Shown in pieces: positions 35,744 to 46,489 of a stretch of 64,000 nt of DNA. The notes beneath the pieces are model-generated. The model saw nothing but the letters and a program-made list of their open reading frames with translations, had not been told where the DNA came from and searched no databases. The stretch is from positions 3,286,001 through 3,350,000 of the forward strand of contig NZ_CP062260.1 in NCBI RefSeq assembly GCF_014863545.1, in the 5' to 3' direction. The position numbers and the translations under genes are program-made. The DNA is from Paenibacillus sp. JNUCC32. Its GTDB lineage: Bacteria > Bacillota > Bacilli > Paenibacillales > Paenibacillaceae. How positions within the stretch are numbered: position 1 is the first letter of the stretch; every line of letters starts with the position of its first letter.

Positions 35744-35781
35744 GAAAAAAATAACGGCGTACCCTTAACAGGGTACACCGT
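35744..35781 (-). terminator. Terminator of metG
   Basis: ACGGCGTACCC (35754-35764) pairs with GGGTACACCGT (35771-35781) with one mismatch pair, and a T-rich run follows on the minus strand (A-tract 35744-35751). Confidence 0.85.
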
Positions 35782-35812
35782 CTGATCCAACTTAATTCAA
35801 CGCAGGCGTCAT

Positions 35813-37813
<2,001 letters not shown>

Positions 37814-37873
37814 TTACCGTGAAATTGATTGTCGCATCAAGCGATTCCTTAGGAAAACCAGCAGTAAACAGCA

Positions 37874-38147
37874 AAAAACCCCCGCCCCTATGGGACGAGA
37901 GTTATTCTCACGTGTTACCACCCAAATTCCCCGTACCCTTGCGGGCAACAGGCTCATCTGCCGTCATACGGCGTCCATTAACGCTGGCTCACGCCGCTTC
38001 TTTACGGCAGCCACTGGCTGCAGCGCTCAAAAACGGATCCTCCAAGACCATTTTCCGAAATTCGCCAAGACCGGTTTCCAGCTCCTCCGGCTCTCTGTTC
38101 AAGGCAAGCTTTTCGTACTTATCTCTTCCTCGGATATACCTATAATT
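37874..38147 (-). ncRNA. T-box riboswitch leader of metG, AUG specifier
   Basis: The minus strand of this gene-free stretch has the parts of a T-box leader in order: AGTA near the 5' side of stem I, the distal stem I element AGAGAGCCGG...GGAAACCGG (38070-38100), a specifier region with ATG (38049-38051) followed by G, the T-box core GGGTGGTAACACGTG (37910-37924), and a terminator stem (37880-37903) followed by six T (37874-37879). AUG is the methionine codon, consistent with metG downstream. Boundaries are approximate; the 5' end is the predicted start site. Confidence 0.88.
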
Positions 38148-38153
38148 TCTTAC

Positions 38154-38183
38154 ATTTTAATCAAACGAGCCGCAGCGTGTCAA
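38154..38183 (-). promoter_or_regulatory. Promoter of the metG T-box transcript
   Basis: On the minus strand TTGACA (38178-38183), an 18-bp spacer and TAAAAT (38154-38159) give a sigma-A promoter that would start transcription near 38147, just ahead of the T-box stem I. Confidence 0.7.
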
Positions 38184-38264
38184 GGTGTGCATCGATCCAA
38201 GGCATCCCCTGGCTGCAGGCGGCATGCTTTCGGTTATCATCCATATGATACCCCACAAAAATCG

Positions 38265-38522
38265 CTATTCCTCTGTCAATGAAGACGACATCTTATCCTT
38301 GCGCGGCGGGACCAAATCGATGCCTCCAGGATGAAACGGATGACATCTCGCGATCCGCTTAGCAGCCAGCCAGGAGCCCTTCAGCGCACCATGCACCTCA
38401 ATCGCTTCCAAGGCATATGCCGAGCAGGTTGGATAGAAGCGGCAAGTCGCCGGTTTCAGAGGAGAAATGAATTTCCGATAGAAGTGTATCGGCACCTTCA
38501 CTACCCTGCGCGCCGTGCTCAT
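38265..38522 (-). CDS. yidD: Membrane protein insertion efficiency factor YidD
   Basis: The 85-residue protein has the family pattern [59 protein letters not shown] with three conserved Cys and the PGG motif. It probably assists YidC-type insertion. It starts within the last codons of zur (ATGA overlap), so it is translationally coupled to the zinc regulator. Confidence 0.96.
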   Translation of the reverse strand: MSTARRVVKVPIHFYRKFISPLKPATCRFYPTCSAYALEAIEVHGALKGSWLAAKRIARCHPFHPGGIDLVPPRKDKMSSSLTEE

Positions 38523-38989
38523 GCCCGGCTGTCCCGATTTCCTCCACCGGCCTGCGAAGTTTCCTTATCGTTATTGTCCTTGCCGCAATCCCGGCAGTAT
38601 CCGAACACTTCGAATTTATGCTGGACCACCTGGAAATCGTCCGGTGCATCGGTCAGCTGCATCGGGCAGAAGGTAATCGGATAGGTCTTCTGGCACTGCA
38701 GGCAGATCATGTGATGATGATGGTGTTCTTCGCTGCAGCGTCCCCGGAACTTGACGCCTTCCTCGAACACGACTTGCTCCAATACGCCAAGCTCGTACAA
38801 TACCCGAAGATTCCGGTATACCGTATCAAAGCTCAAACCGCTGTACTTCCGGCCCATATATTCGTATACATCCTTGGCCGTCAAATATCCAGGATGTTCC
38901 CCAAACAATTTGGCAAGCGTCTTGCGCTGATCGGTAATGCGCAGCCCATGTTCCGACATGGCGTCGATGATCTGTTCCGTCGTAAGCAT
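38519..38989 (-). CDS. zur: Fur-family zinc regulator Zur
   Basis: Zinc-sensing repressor of zinc uptake. The 156 residues have the Fur winged helix ([29 protein letters not shown]). Next comes [11 protein letters not shown] with H89-H93 and C96-x2-C99, then a second pair C132-x2-C135, the structural zinc site. The run of five His followed by an ICLxC motif and a Cys-Pro-Met (CPM) resembles Bacillus Zur more than PerR or Fur. ATG 38989 is nine bases after AGGAGG; an upstream TTG (38995) is too close. The znuA operators nearby support zinc. Confidence 0.88.
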   Translation of the reverse strand: MLTTEQIIDAMSEHGLRITDQRKTLAKLFGEHPGYLTAKDVYEYMGRKYSGLSFDTVYRNLRVLYELGVLEQVVFEEGVKFRGRCSEEHHHHHMICLQCQKTYPITFCPMQLTDAPDDFQVVQHKFEVFGYCRDCGKDNNDKETSQAGGGNRDSRA

Positions 38990-39160
38990 ACGCAATAACC
39001 TCCTCTACTTGAAGATACTCTCTCCTTATAATGCCTGAAAAAAATGACAGCGTCAATGAAAGCGGTTGTGAACAGGCAAACCGCCTGCCAAGCAACCAGG
39101 AGCTTGAAAGGCTAACGGACGGCATAAACCTGCCCCTCCCTCGGCAAAAATCAACAAAAA

Positions 39161-39197
39161 GGACAGCCCGGGCCGTGTTTCGGCTGATGGGCTGTCC
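39161..39197. terminator. Bidirectional terminator of the 910-residue protein gene
   Basis: GGACAGCCC (39161-39169) pairs with GGGCTGTCC (39189-39197). Flanking CAACAAAAA and TTGTTG extend pairing and supply T-runs. It lies after the stop of the large surface-protein gene. Confidence 0.75.
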
Positions 39198-39222
39198 GCT
39201 TGTTGTTTATGAATAAATAGGA

Positions 39223-41955
39223 TTAGTTCTTCACTTGCGGCAGCGGCTGGAGCAGAATGTTGATCGGCAGGCTGCTTCCCGGTGCTGCCGTAAACAGAAT
39301 TTCCACCGTCTGCTCGTAATTTCCCGTACGATAGAGAACGGCGGCTTCATTCGGTGCAGATACCGCACCACCGCTGGTGTTCGGCGTCTGAATGATGTTT
39401 CCGTTCACCATCATCGCGCCCATGTATTTGCCTCCGCGCGGATTCAGCGTGATCAGCGTATTGGGTGCTACGCGGTGCAGCTTGATTTTGTACAGAACGC
39501 CGAAGTTACCGGCGTTGGATTGATATGAACCGTTAATGCCGTCATACCCTTCCAGGTTCGGATCGTTTGTCTTATCACCAATCGCAAGACGCGTAGGCGT
39601 GTTGCCTACCAAATCATAGGATTCAATGATTCGGGTCGAGTCCGGGTAGGTTCCCCGGTTATGAATGCCATCGGCCGGGTGAAGCTTCAGGTATGGCAGC
39701 TTCTGGATCGGATCCTTGGCTTCATCGATCATGATGACATCATATCGAATCGGCGAATCCGAATACAGGTCGGCAAACATGGACAGCACCTGCTGATTCT
39801 TCATTGTTTGCGCGCTCAAATCTTGCAGGATGATCCGGCTTTCGCCAGGGGCGAGCGAAATCGTCTTGAATGCATCCGCTGACTGCATGGACTCGAGATA
39901 GCGCTGCACAGCCGCTTTCCCCGTAGCAGTCGGAATGTTGATCGGACCGCCCAAACCGGTATACTCGGTGGTCAGACGCGCCGTCATCGTGTTGATGTTG
40001 GTCGCTACGACATACATCTTCATGTTCTTCCCGGTTGCATTCAAGTGGTGAATCATGAAGCGCGTGCTGGCATTGCCGATCTCGCGATATACGATACCTT
40101 CCTGATAGACGGTTTCCGGAGAGTTGCTGCGAATCAACAGGTACGGCTCGGAGCTTCTCGTAATCGGCATCAGATTCCATGTCGGCACGGCCGATCCGTC
40201 AAACGTGTATTTGTCGCCGATGCCCGTAAATAATTGATTGAATTGATCGCGCGTATACAACACTTCGCTTGTTACGTTGATGATTTTTTCGTATGAGCTG
40301 GTCGCTCCATGCTTATCGGTCACGATCAACAGCACTTTATGCGGCCCTGCCGTAAAGAAAGCCTGGTCGTTGTTTTCCCACTTAAACGTAATTTCATCGC
40401 CGGGATCGCTGTCATAACTCATGTTAATGTACGTAATTTTCTCGCCGATCTTGTATTGCTGTTTATCCGTGTCGAACATGGCCACAGGCGGCGTATTCGG
40501 TGCGGATACATGAATGCTCAAAATATACGGATCGCTCCACTCCCCGCTGGCGTCCTGTACCGAATAGGAAACCGTATGCACGCCAGGCTCGTCAAACACA
40601 TCTTCCCGGCCTTCCCAATGCTCGTCTACGATAGCCAGGCCTGTCGGCGAATAGGCATTCGTCTTGTACGTTACCTTGGTTTGTCCGGCAAAGATTTCAC
40701 CAGGCTGCACCGTAAAGGATGCCACCGGCTTGGAGCTCAGGCTCAGGATGATCCGCTTGTTCGGCTGGTCGACCCGGTAGGTGATGTCCAGCGCTTGCGT
40801 GATGCTGGTCAGCGGCACCATAAACGTATTATTGGACTGGTAAGCCGGTCCCTTCATCGATTTTCGAACGCCGTTCACCGTGTATACGCTGCTGTTCGTC
40901 TTAAAGCGCAGCTCATCGTTACCTCGGATAATAATCGTTTCCTTTGTCTTGCCGTCATAGGTCAGTCTCAGGCCGACACGGTCGACGAGGGATCGAATCG
41001 CGACATAGGATACGCCATTCTTGACTGCCATAGGCTGTCCGGCGGTATACGCTTTTCCGTTCTGATACATCTTGTTGCTGTTCATCATCAGGATCAGGTC
41101 ATTCGGACCGAGGTTCGGTATGTTCGGAACCTCGCTGCCGGATCCGCCGCCGCTGCTGCCCCCCGGCTGTTCGCCGCTGTTGCTGCCGCTGCCCATTCCG
41201 GACAGATCGAGAATCACTTTCTTCTCCGGCTGGTTCACCGTGTATGGAATATCAAGCGCTTGCGTGATCGCGGTCAGCGGTACCATAAACACGTTGTTGC
41301 TCTGGTAGGCAGGGCCTTTCATCGGACGCACCTGTCCGTTGACTTTATAATTGCTGCTTCCTGTCGTGAATCGGAGCTCATTGCCATCCTTAATGATAAT
41401 GGTTTCCTTCGTCTTATTATCGTAAGACAGCTTAAGTCCTGCGCGCTCCACCATGGCGCGAATGGCGACATAGGATACCCCTTGCTTCACGGCCATCGGC
41501 TGTCCCGCTTTGTACTGCTTGCCGTTATGGTACATCACATTGCTGTTCATCAGCAGCACCAGTTCGTTAGCGGCTGCATTGGTAATGCCGGCTTCGGGCT
41601 TGCTTTCGGCCGGGCTTCCCTCTTCGTTCTCAGATACTTCATTATCGGAAGGATCGCTTGCCGAGTCCTCCTGCTGTTCATTGGGTTCAGAAGGTGTGGC
41701 ATTCGGATCGCTGGTCGTGCCTTCGATTGAATCGGAAGGTGTTTCTGTTGGCGTTGCCGGCGTTTCCTCCGCTTGCTGCAAGTCCGTCTGTTGTTCTCTG
41801 TTTGCCTGGCCTTGTCCTTCCACCGGGGACTGCAGCGCCGGTTGCCCGTTTAGCGCCGGAGCTGTAACATCCGGTGATTCAGCTGCCACGGGAAATGCCA
41901 TGGATACTTGGGCCGCGGCAAGGACTGTAATCATCGAGATTCGTTTGAAATTCAT
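39223..41955 (-). CDS. Large secreted protein with two stalk domains, two PKD-like domains and an uncharacterised C-terminal region
   Basis: The 910-residue protein has a signal peptide (1-25, ending near VAA-ES). A Pro/Thr/Glu/Ser-rich acidic region follows (~30-125). Two copper-amine-oxidase N-like stalk domains span 131-251 and 286-407, separated by a Gly/Ser linker (252-275). Two PKD/Ig-like repeats follow (~409-483 and 489-563), then a ~345-residue C-terminal region rich in beta-strand patterns (565-910) that I do not recognise. There is no LPxTG motif, so attachment, if any, is noncovalent. AAAGGAG precedes the ATG. Single-gene unit. Probably a cell-surface structural or binding protein. 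Confidence 0.88.
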   Translation of the reverse strand: MNFKRISMITVLAAAQVSMAFPVAAESPDVTAPALNGQPALQSPVEGQGQANREQQTDLQQAEETPATPTETPSDSIEGTTSDPNATPSEPNEQQEDSASDPSDNEVSENEEGSPAESKPEAGITNAAANELVLLMNSNVMYHNGKQYKAGQPMAVKQGVSYVAIRAMVERAGLKLSYDNKTKETIIIKDGNELRFTTGSSNYKVNGQVRPMKGPAYQSNNVFMVPLTAITQALDIPYTVNQPEKKVILDLSGMGSGSNSGEQPGGSSGGGSGSEVPNIPNLGPNDLILMMNSNKMYQNGKAYTAGQPMAVKNGVSYVAIRSLVDRVGLRLTYDGKTKETIIIRGNDELRFKTNSSVYTVNGVRKSMKGPAYQSNNTFMVPLTSITQALDITYRVDQPNKRIILSLSSKPVASFTVQPGEIFAGQTKVTYKTNAYSPTGLAIVDEHWEGREDVFDEPGVHTVSYSVQDASGEWSDPYILSIHVSAPNTPPVAMFDTDKQQYKIGEKITYINMSYDSDPGDEITFKWENNDQAFFTAGPHKVLLIVTDKHGATSSYEKIINVTSEVLYTRDQFNQLFTGIGDKYTFDGSAVPTWNLMPITRSSEPYLLIRSNSPETVYQEGIVYREIGNASTRFMIHHLNATGKNMKMYVVATNINTMTARLTTEYTGLGGPINIPTATGKAAVQRYLESMQSADAFKTISLAPGESRIILQDLSAQTMKNQQVLSMFADLYSDSPIRYDVIMIDEAKDPIQKLPYLKLHPADGIHNRGTYPDSTRIIESYDLVGNTPTRLAIGDKTNDPNLEGYDGINGSYQSNAGNFGVLYKIKLHRVAPNTLITLNPRGGKYMGAMMVNGNIIQTPNTSGGAVSAPNEAAVLYRTGNYEQTVEILFTAAPGSSLPINILLQPLPQVKN
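40735..41100 (-). repeat. Stalk-domain repeat, second copy (residues 286-407)
   Basis: This encodes the second stalk domain, with MNSNKMYQNGKAYTAGQPMA and the ends AYQSNNTFMVPL and ITQALDI. It parallels the first copy at about 70 percent identity by eye. It is an internal tandem duplication within the gene. Confidence 0.85.
41203..41565 (-). repeat. Stalk-domain repeat, first copy (residues 131-251)
   Basis: This encodes the first stalk domain, with MNSNVMYHNGKQYKAGQPMA, GVSYVAIRAMVERAGL and AYQSNNVFMVPLTAITQALD. It is joined to the second copy by a Gly/Ser linker. Confidence 0.85.
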
Positions 41956-42061
41956 TCTCTACTCCTTTAAAACTCTCAGTATAGTCTGTCTGCCTCTATT
42001 GGACATACTATTAGACGCCGACTTTCCCGAAAAGTTGCTCAGAAATGGCTGGAAAATAGGA

Positions 42062-42097
42062 AAACCGGAGCATTCCTAGGCAGGAAGACTCCGGTTT
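42062..42097. terminator. Bidirectional terminator at the end of the six-gene sugar operon
   Basis: AAACCGGAG (42062-42070) and CTCCGGTTT (42089-42097) form a 9-bp stem just after the nagZ stop. Confidence 0.7.
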
Positions 42098-42110
42098 GGG
42101 CAACCATTAT

Positions 42111-43751
42111 TTAATTATTGACATAGTCCTGATTACCGGTCCAGCCGAGAGGATAGGTCTTGCTGATCCCTACCGGAAGCTTACCCTCAGGCCTAACTTT
42201 GCCAACCAATACACCCGCGGCGGCATTCATGTAGTAAGGCGTATTCTCGTAGCTGCACAAATATGCGGGAACTGGCGGAAGATCATTGATATCGTACGGA
42301 TTGCGGGTTGCGACGATAACGAGCGTCACATCCTCAAGCTCGCTCAGCCTGCTTACAAGCTTCTGCTGACCTTGCGGAAGACGGCTCTCAGAGGTGTACG
42401 TAGCCACCACGATCTGCTTATATCCTTCCGCGGCTTTAACGGCCTGCTCTACCTCTTCGTCGGACATATCCGTCCCGACGCGCAGATCGTCCGCCTGCAC
42501 GCCGTAACTTCTCAGGGCATCCCCTAGCGTGTAGCTCTTGCTCCATGCTTCGTCGACCTGGGTCGCCTGAAGCAGCTCCGGCCAGATTACGGTAACCGCC
42601 TGCTCCGGCTTAAGAGGCAGCTGCCCTTCGTCTTTTACCAGCGTGATTCCCCTGCCTGCGATTTGAGCGAGCAGCTGTTTGGTCTCTTCGGCAACCTCGC
42701 CAATCGGGTGGACGGGAAGCTCTTCAGCGAGTTTCGCATTACGTTGTTTGAGCGCCAAAATCCGATCAACGGCTTTGTCGATCAGCTCTACCGGGAGTCT
42801 CCCGCCGCGGACAGCCTCGATGACCGCCGTAATCGCTGCCGTCTGCTCCGACAGCGTATGGCTGACCAGCACGCAGTCCGCACCTGCTTCGATCGCGCGG
42901 ATCGCACCTTCCGGAATGCCGTACTCCTTGGAGATCGCATGCATCTCGAGGCAATCCGTCACGATCAAACCTTCGAAGCCCATTTCCTCCCTCAGCAGCC
43001 CCGTTAATACAGCATGAGAAAGCGTTGCAGGCAGATCACTCGGCTCAATGGCCGGGAAACTGACGTGAGCCGTCATGATGGCATCGACGCCGTCCTTGAT
43101 CGCTTGTGCGAAAGGGAACAGTTCAACGCTGCGGAGCCGTTCCAAATCATGCGGTACGGATGCCCGCCCCAGGTGGGAATCTACGCTGGTGTCGCCATGA
43201 CCCGGGAAGTGCTTGGCTGTAGCGGACACCCCTTCTTCCTGATAACCCTTAATCGCCGCAGTCCCGAGCTCGGCAACGGCATGGGGATCTTCGCCGAAGG
43301 AGCGCACGCCGATAACCGGGTTGCGCGGATTGTTGTTGACGTCGAGGCAAGGCGCGAAGTTCATGTTCACGCCGAGCGAACGCAATTCGCGCGCCCCGAT
43401 TTGCGCCACCCTGTAGGCATCCTCTGCGCTGCCCGCTGCTCCAAGCGCCATATTGCCCGGAATTCGGCTGATGCCTTCATGATCGATTCGCGCGACCATG
43501 CCGCCCTCCTGATCAATCGAGATCAGTAGCGGAAACGGTTGGCTGCCCGAAGCGAGCTGCTGCAGGGATGCCGACAGTTCGGCAAGTTGAGGCAGCGTCT
43601 TCACGTTCCGGCGGAAGTAGCAGATGCCCCCCACCTGAAATTGTTCGATCAGTATGTTGGCATGCTCATTCGGCGTCAATGCGTTGAAGCCGCATATAAA
43701 CATTTGTCCTACCTTTTGCTCTAGCGTTAAATCTGCTGCCGTCCATTTCAT
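42111..43751 (-). CDS. nagZ: Cytoplasmic GH3 beta-N-acetylhexosaminidase (NagZ type)
   Basis: About 546 residues without a signal peptide. The GH3 N-terminal barrel shows AKHFPGHGDTSVDSH, with the NagZ-specific His-Asp pair, and GLIVTDCLEMHA, with the nucleophile Asp; a C-terminal domain follows. It therefore probably removes GlcNAc from muropeptides or chito-oligosaccharides. The ATG at 43751 is ten bases after AGTAGG; a TTG at 43760 is possible. It is last in an operon with a sugar ABC importer and a YesM/YesN pair. Confidence 0.92.
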   Translation of the reverse strand: MKWTAADLTLEQKVGQMFICGFNALTPNEHANILIEQFQVGGICYFRRNVKTLPQLAELSASLQQLASGSQPFPLLISIDQEGGMVARIDHEGISRIPGNMALGAAGSAEDAYRVAQIGARELRSLGVNMNFAPCLDVNNNPRNPVIGVRSFGEDPHAVAELGTAAIKGYQEEGVSATAKHFPGHGDTSVDSHLGRASVPHDLERLRSVELFPFAQAIKDGVDAIMTAHVSFPAIEPSDLPATLSHAVLTGLLREEMGFEGLIVTDCLEMHAISKEYGIPEGAIRAIEAGADCVLVSHTLSEQTAAITAVIEAVRGGRLPVELIDKAVDRILALKQRNAKLAEELPVHPIGEVAEETKQLLAQIAGRGITLVKDEGQLPLKPEQAVTVIWPELLQATQVDEAWSKSYTLGDALRSYGVQADDLRVGTDMSDEEVEQAVKAAEGYKQIVVATYTSESRLPQGQQKLVSRLSELEDVTLVIVATRNPYDINDLPPVPAYLCSYENTPYYMNAAAGVLVGKVRPEGKLPVGISKTYPLGWTGNQDYVNN

Positions 43752-43847
43752 TGATTCCAAACCTACTTTCTATCAATTTAGAGGACGCCCGCAAGTCGGA
43801 AGTAGAAATCCTGATGATTATCTGCCTGCTTTCGTCCCATCAAAGAC

Positions 43848-44633
43848 TCAGAGACTCGGCTCTCCGGACATTTCCCGGAATTCGGATGGCGTCATGCCGG
43901 TAGCCTTTTGAAATACCTTGGTAAAATACCGCCGCTCATGATAACCGACAAAGGAACCGATCTGTGCAATGTTCTTGTCGCTGTTCACTAACAGGAATTT
44001 GGCCGCCTCCATCCGCTGTCTCGTCAAATACTCCACGAAGGTAAGTCCGACATGATTCTTGAACAGCAAGCAGAAATAACTGGAGCTGATTCCCAGATGC
44101 TCCGAAAGCTCCTCGATCCCCAAATCCTGTCCCATGTGGGTGTTGATGTACTCCAGGGCAGACGATACCAATTGTTCGGGCATTTTCTTAACGGCTTCGG
44201 GGTTCGGAGCCTCGTCGATCAGCGAAACGGTATTGTAATACTTTTCTTTCGCCCTCTTCTTGCGGATTTCCTCCCCGATCTCCCGAATCTTCATCTCAAG
44301 CTCCCCGTAATGAATCGGCTTGCTGATATAATCCTTAACCCCCAGCTTGATCGCTTCACGGGCATATTCAAATTCCTGATAACCCGTCAGCAAAAAGATT
44401 TCCGCCCGGCTTCCTTTCTCCCGGATCTTCGTAATGAAGGTCAGCCCGTCCATGACGGGCATCCGGATATCGCACAGAATCAAATCCGGGTTATACTGAT
44501 CCGCTACTTCAAGTGCTTCCATCCCGCTGCGGGCAAGTCCGACCACCTTCATGCCCATCTCTTCCCAAGGCAGAACCTTGCTGAGATTGTTCAGGATGGG
44601 AGCCTCATCATCAACCAATAATGCCTTCAGCAT
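43848..44633 (-). CDS. YesN-type response regulator (receiver plus AraC HTH)
   Basis: The 261-residue regulator has a receiver domain (DDE at 8-10, phospho-acceptor D55 in LILCDIRMPVMDG, and the LLTGYQEF and ISKPI motifs). A C-terminal AraC-type double helix-turn-helix follows (GIEELSEHLGISSSYFCLLFKNHVG; NIAQIGSFVGYHERRYFTKVFQKATGMTPSEFRE). The ATG at 44633 follows GGGGGGAA and overlaps the kinase gene by 23 bp. It is paired with the upstream histidine kinase. It probably activates the sugar transporter operon, as is common for this family. Confidence 0.95.
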   Translation of the reverse strand: MLKALLVDDEAPILNNLSKVLPWEEMGMKVVGLARSGMEALEVADQYNPDLILCDIRMPVMDGLTFITKIREKGSRAEIFLLTGYQEFEYAREAIKLGVKDYISKPIHYGELEMKIREIGEEIRKKRAKEKYYNTVSLIDEAPNPEAVKKMPEQLVSSALEYINTHMGQDLGIEELSEHLGISSSYFCLLFKNHVGLTFVEYLTRQRMEAAKFLLVNSDKNIAQIGSFVGYHERRYFTKVFQKATGMTPSEFREMSGEPSL

Positions 44634-46473
44634 GCTGCCCTTCCCCCCTGTCATAATTGGGTATGACGCATTGTATAACGGTGCCGCCGGGGCGGCTGGA
44701 GCATATGAACAGCCCATAATAAGGACCGTACTGAATTCTAAGCCGATCGGCCACGCTTCGTAGTCCAAGTCCCCGCCGTTCCTGGTTTACTTTCAGGTTC
44801 TGCATCGTCGTCTGCTCGGATACGCCATCCTCGGACACCATATACTCGAACATGGACAACTGCTCAGAGGTCATGCCGAGTCCGTTGTCCTCCACCCGGA
44901 TTACGACATTGCCGAGCTCCTTCCAAGCAGAGATGCGTATCCATCCCGTATAGGAAATTCCCTCAAAGCCATGCTGGATGCTGTTCTCCACCAGGGGCTG
45001 CAGCGTCAGCTTCAGAATGCGGCTGTGCATAAGCTCTTTCGGCACGTCGATTTCGTATTCGAACAGATCCTCGAACCGAAACTTTTGAATTTCAAGATAA
45101 CTTTGAAGATGCTTGATTTCTTCATCCAGCGTAATTTCTTCCTTGTCCTGTATGCTGATCCGCAAAATGCTGGCAAGCCGGTACACCATCTCGCTGACCT
45201 TGCGCCCTTCATTCTGGACCGCAAGGACATTGATCGACTCCAACGTGTTAAACAGGAAGTGCGGCTTGATCTGTGCTTGCAGCACACGCATTTCCGCATC
45301 GGTCTTCTGCCTTTGCTCCTTCTTGATCTGCGCGAACAGATTGTTGATCCGGTTCATCAAATTGTTGAACCCTTTCGACAGCAGCAGAAGCTCATCCTCG
45401 CCCTTCTCTTCCACTCTCGCATTCAAATCCCCATCCTCCACGCGGCGCATAAACCGCACGATGACGGCAATCGTGCCGGTAATCCGGTTCATGAACAGGC
45501 GGTTGAACACAATCGCGGTAACCAGACAGATCCCCATGATGACAAAAAACCATTTGGCAAAGGAAGTTACCTCTTGCGACAGCGAGTTCCAATCGGTCAC
45601 CGAGACGATATTCCAGCCATAATCGTTCAGATGATAAATGGAAACAATATTTTCTTTGCCGTTAAACTTGGCTTTAAAGCTTTGATAGCCTTGCTTAAAC
45701 TCAACGTCACGCTTCATGTATTGACTAATATTTTGACCATCCATGCCGTTCTGCGGGTCAAACAGAATGAAGCCCTCATTGTTGACCAGCATGAATGAGG
45801 TGTTCTGCAGGTTGTTAGGGAGCGTCAGATTGCGGAAAATTTCCTCGAACTCCCATCTCTTGATCTGGACGACGAGAATTCCCAGCTTGCGGAGCGTCGT
45901 GACGTCTTTTATCAGCCTGATCTGGGTAAACACCGGATCCGCCCCCGTCAGTTCCGGAAATTCGTGCGGAGCCAGCCATTTGGGAATCCCGTTCAGCTTC
46001 ACAACCTCTTCATACAAGGGACTGTTCTTAAACTGCTCATAAGGAAGCGTCCTGAAATCCTCTTTACTGAATATCGGAATGGGCGCTGATTCTTTGTTGA
46101 AATGATATAGAAACGCATAACTGATGGCAGGGTGATTATAGAGGAGATTGCGAAAGCTTCGCTGCCTGTCGTTCAATTTCAGCTGGTCCGCATTGGATTC
46201 CTTAATCAGGTTCTGCGCATCAGGATCCTTGGCATTCAGCGCCATTGCGAAGACGGAGGTGGCAATCCCGTTATCCGTGACGTACTCCATCTCCTTAAAC
46301 ACGTTCAAAATGCTGTAGCTGATCGCTTTTAGCGAATATTCGGCTTGCTGGCTGTACTTTTCCTCAATCGAGTTGTAGGTAATAAAGAATGTAAATAGGC
46401 CCAGCACAAATAACGGAATAATAATGAGCCCCAAAAAGGCCGTGAATAGTTTGTTCCGCAAATTCATACGCAT
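44611..46473 (-). CDS. YesM-type sensor histidine kinase
   Basis: The 620-residue sensor has two transmembrane segments (about 10-32 and 306-328) bracketing a ~270-residue extracytoplasmic sensor. A HAMP domain (~329-380), a His-kinase dimerisation segment with QIKPHFLFNTLESIN (phospho-His H405) and an ATPase domain (VENSIQHG, DNGLGM, GLGLRSVADRL) follow. The ATG at 46473 follows GAGGAG; the frame is open to 46548. It ends within the start of the regulator gene and lies 16 bp from the transporter genes. Confidence 0.95.
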   Translation of the reverse strand: MRMNLRNKLFTAFLGLIIIPLFVLGLFTFFITYNSIEEKYSQQAEYSLKAISYSILNVFKEMEYVTDNGIATSVFAMALNAKDPDAQNLIKESNADQLKLNDRQRSFRNLLYNHPAISYAFLYHFNKESAPIPIFSKEDFRTLPYEQFKNSPLYEEVVKLNGIPKWLAPHEFPELTGADPVFTQIRLIKDVTTLRKLGILVVQIKRWEFEEIFRNLTLPNNLQNTSFMLVNNEGFILFDPQNGMDGQNISQYMKRDVEFKQGYQSFKAKFNGKENIVSIYHLNDYGWNIVSVTDWNSLSQEVTSFAKWFFVIMGICLVTAIVFNRLFMNRITGTIAVIVRFMRRVEDGDLNARVEEKGEDELLLLSKGFNNLMNRINNLFAQIKKEQRQKTDAEMRVLQAQIKPHFLFNTLESINVLAVQNEGRKVSEMVYRLASILRISIQDKEEITLDEEIKHLQSYLEIQKFRFEDLFEYEIDVPKELMHSRILKLTLQPLVENSIQHGFEGISYTGWIRISAWKELGNVVIRVEDNGLGMTSEQLSMFEYMVSEDGVSEQTTMQNLKVNQERRGLGLRSVADRLRIQYGPYYGLFICSSRPGGTVIQCVIPNYDRGEGQHAEGIIG

Positions 46474-46489
46474 GCTCCTGCTCCTCGTA

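Noticed and set aside
40735..41565. Repeats as a CRISPR-like or mobile repeat array
   Set aside because: The repeat units are ~360 bp, in frame, and encode two copies of a known protein domain.
40309..41730. 473-residue open frame on the plus strand opposite the surface protein
   Set aside because: Antisense shadow; its apparent internal repeats only mirror the duplicated stalk domains.
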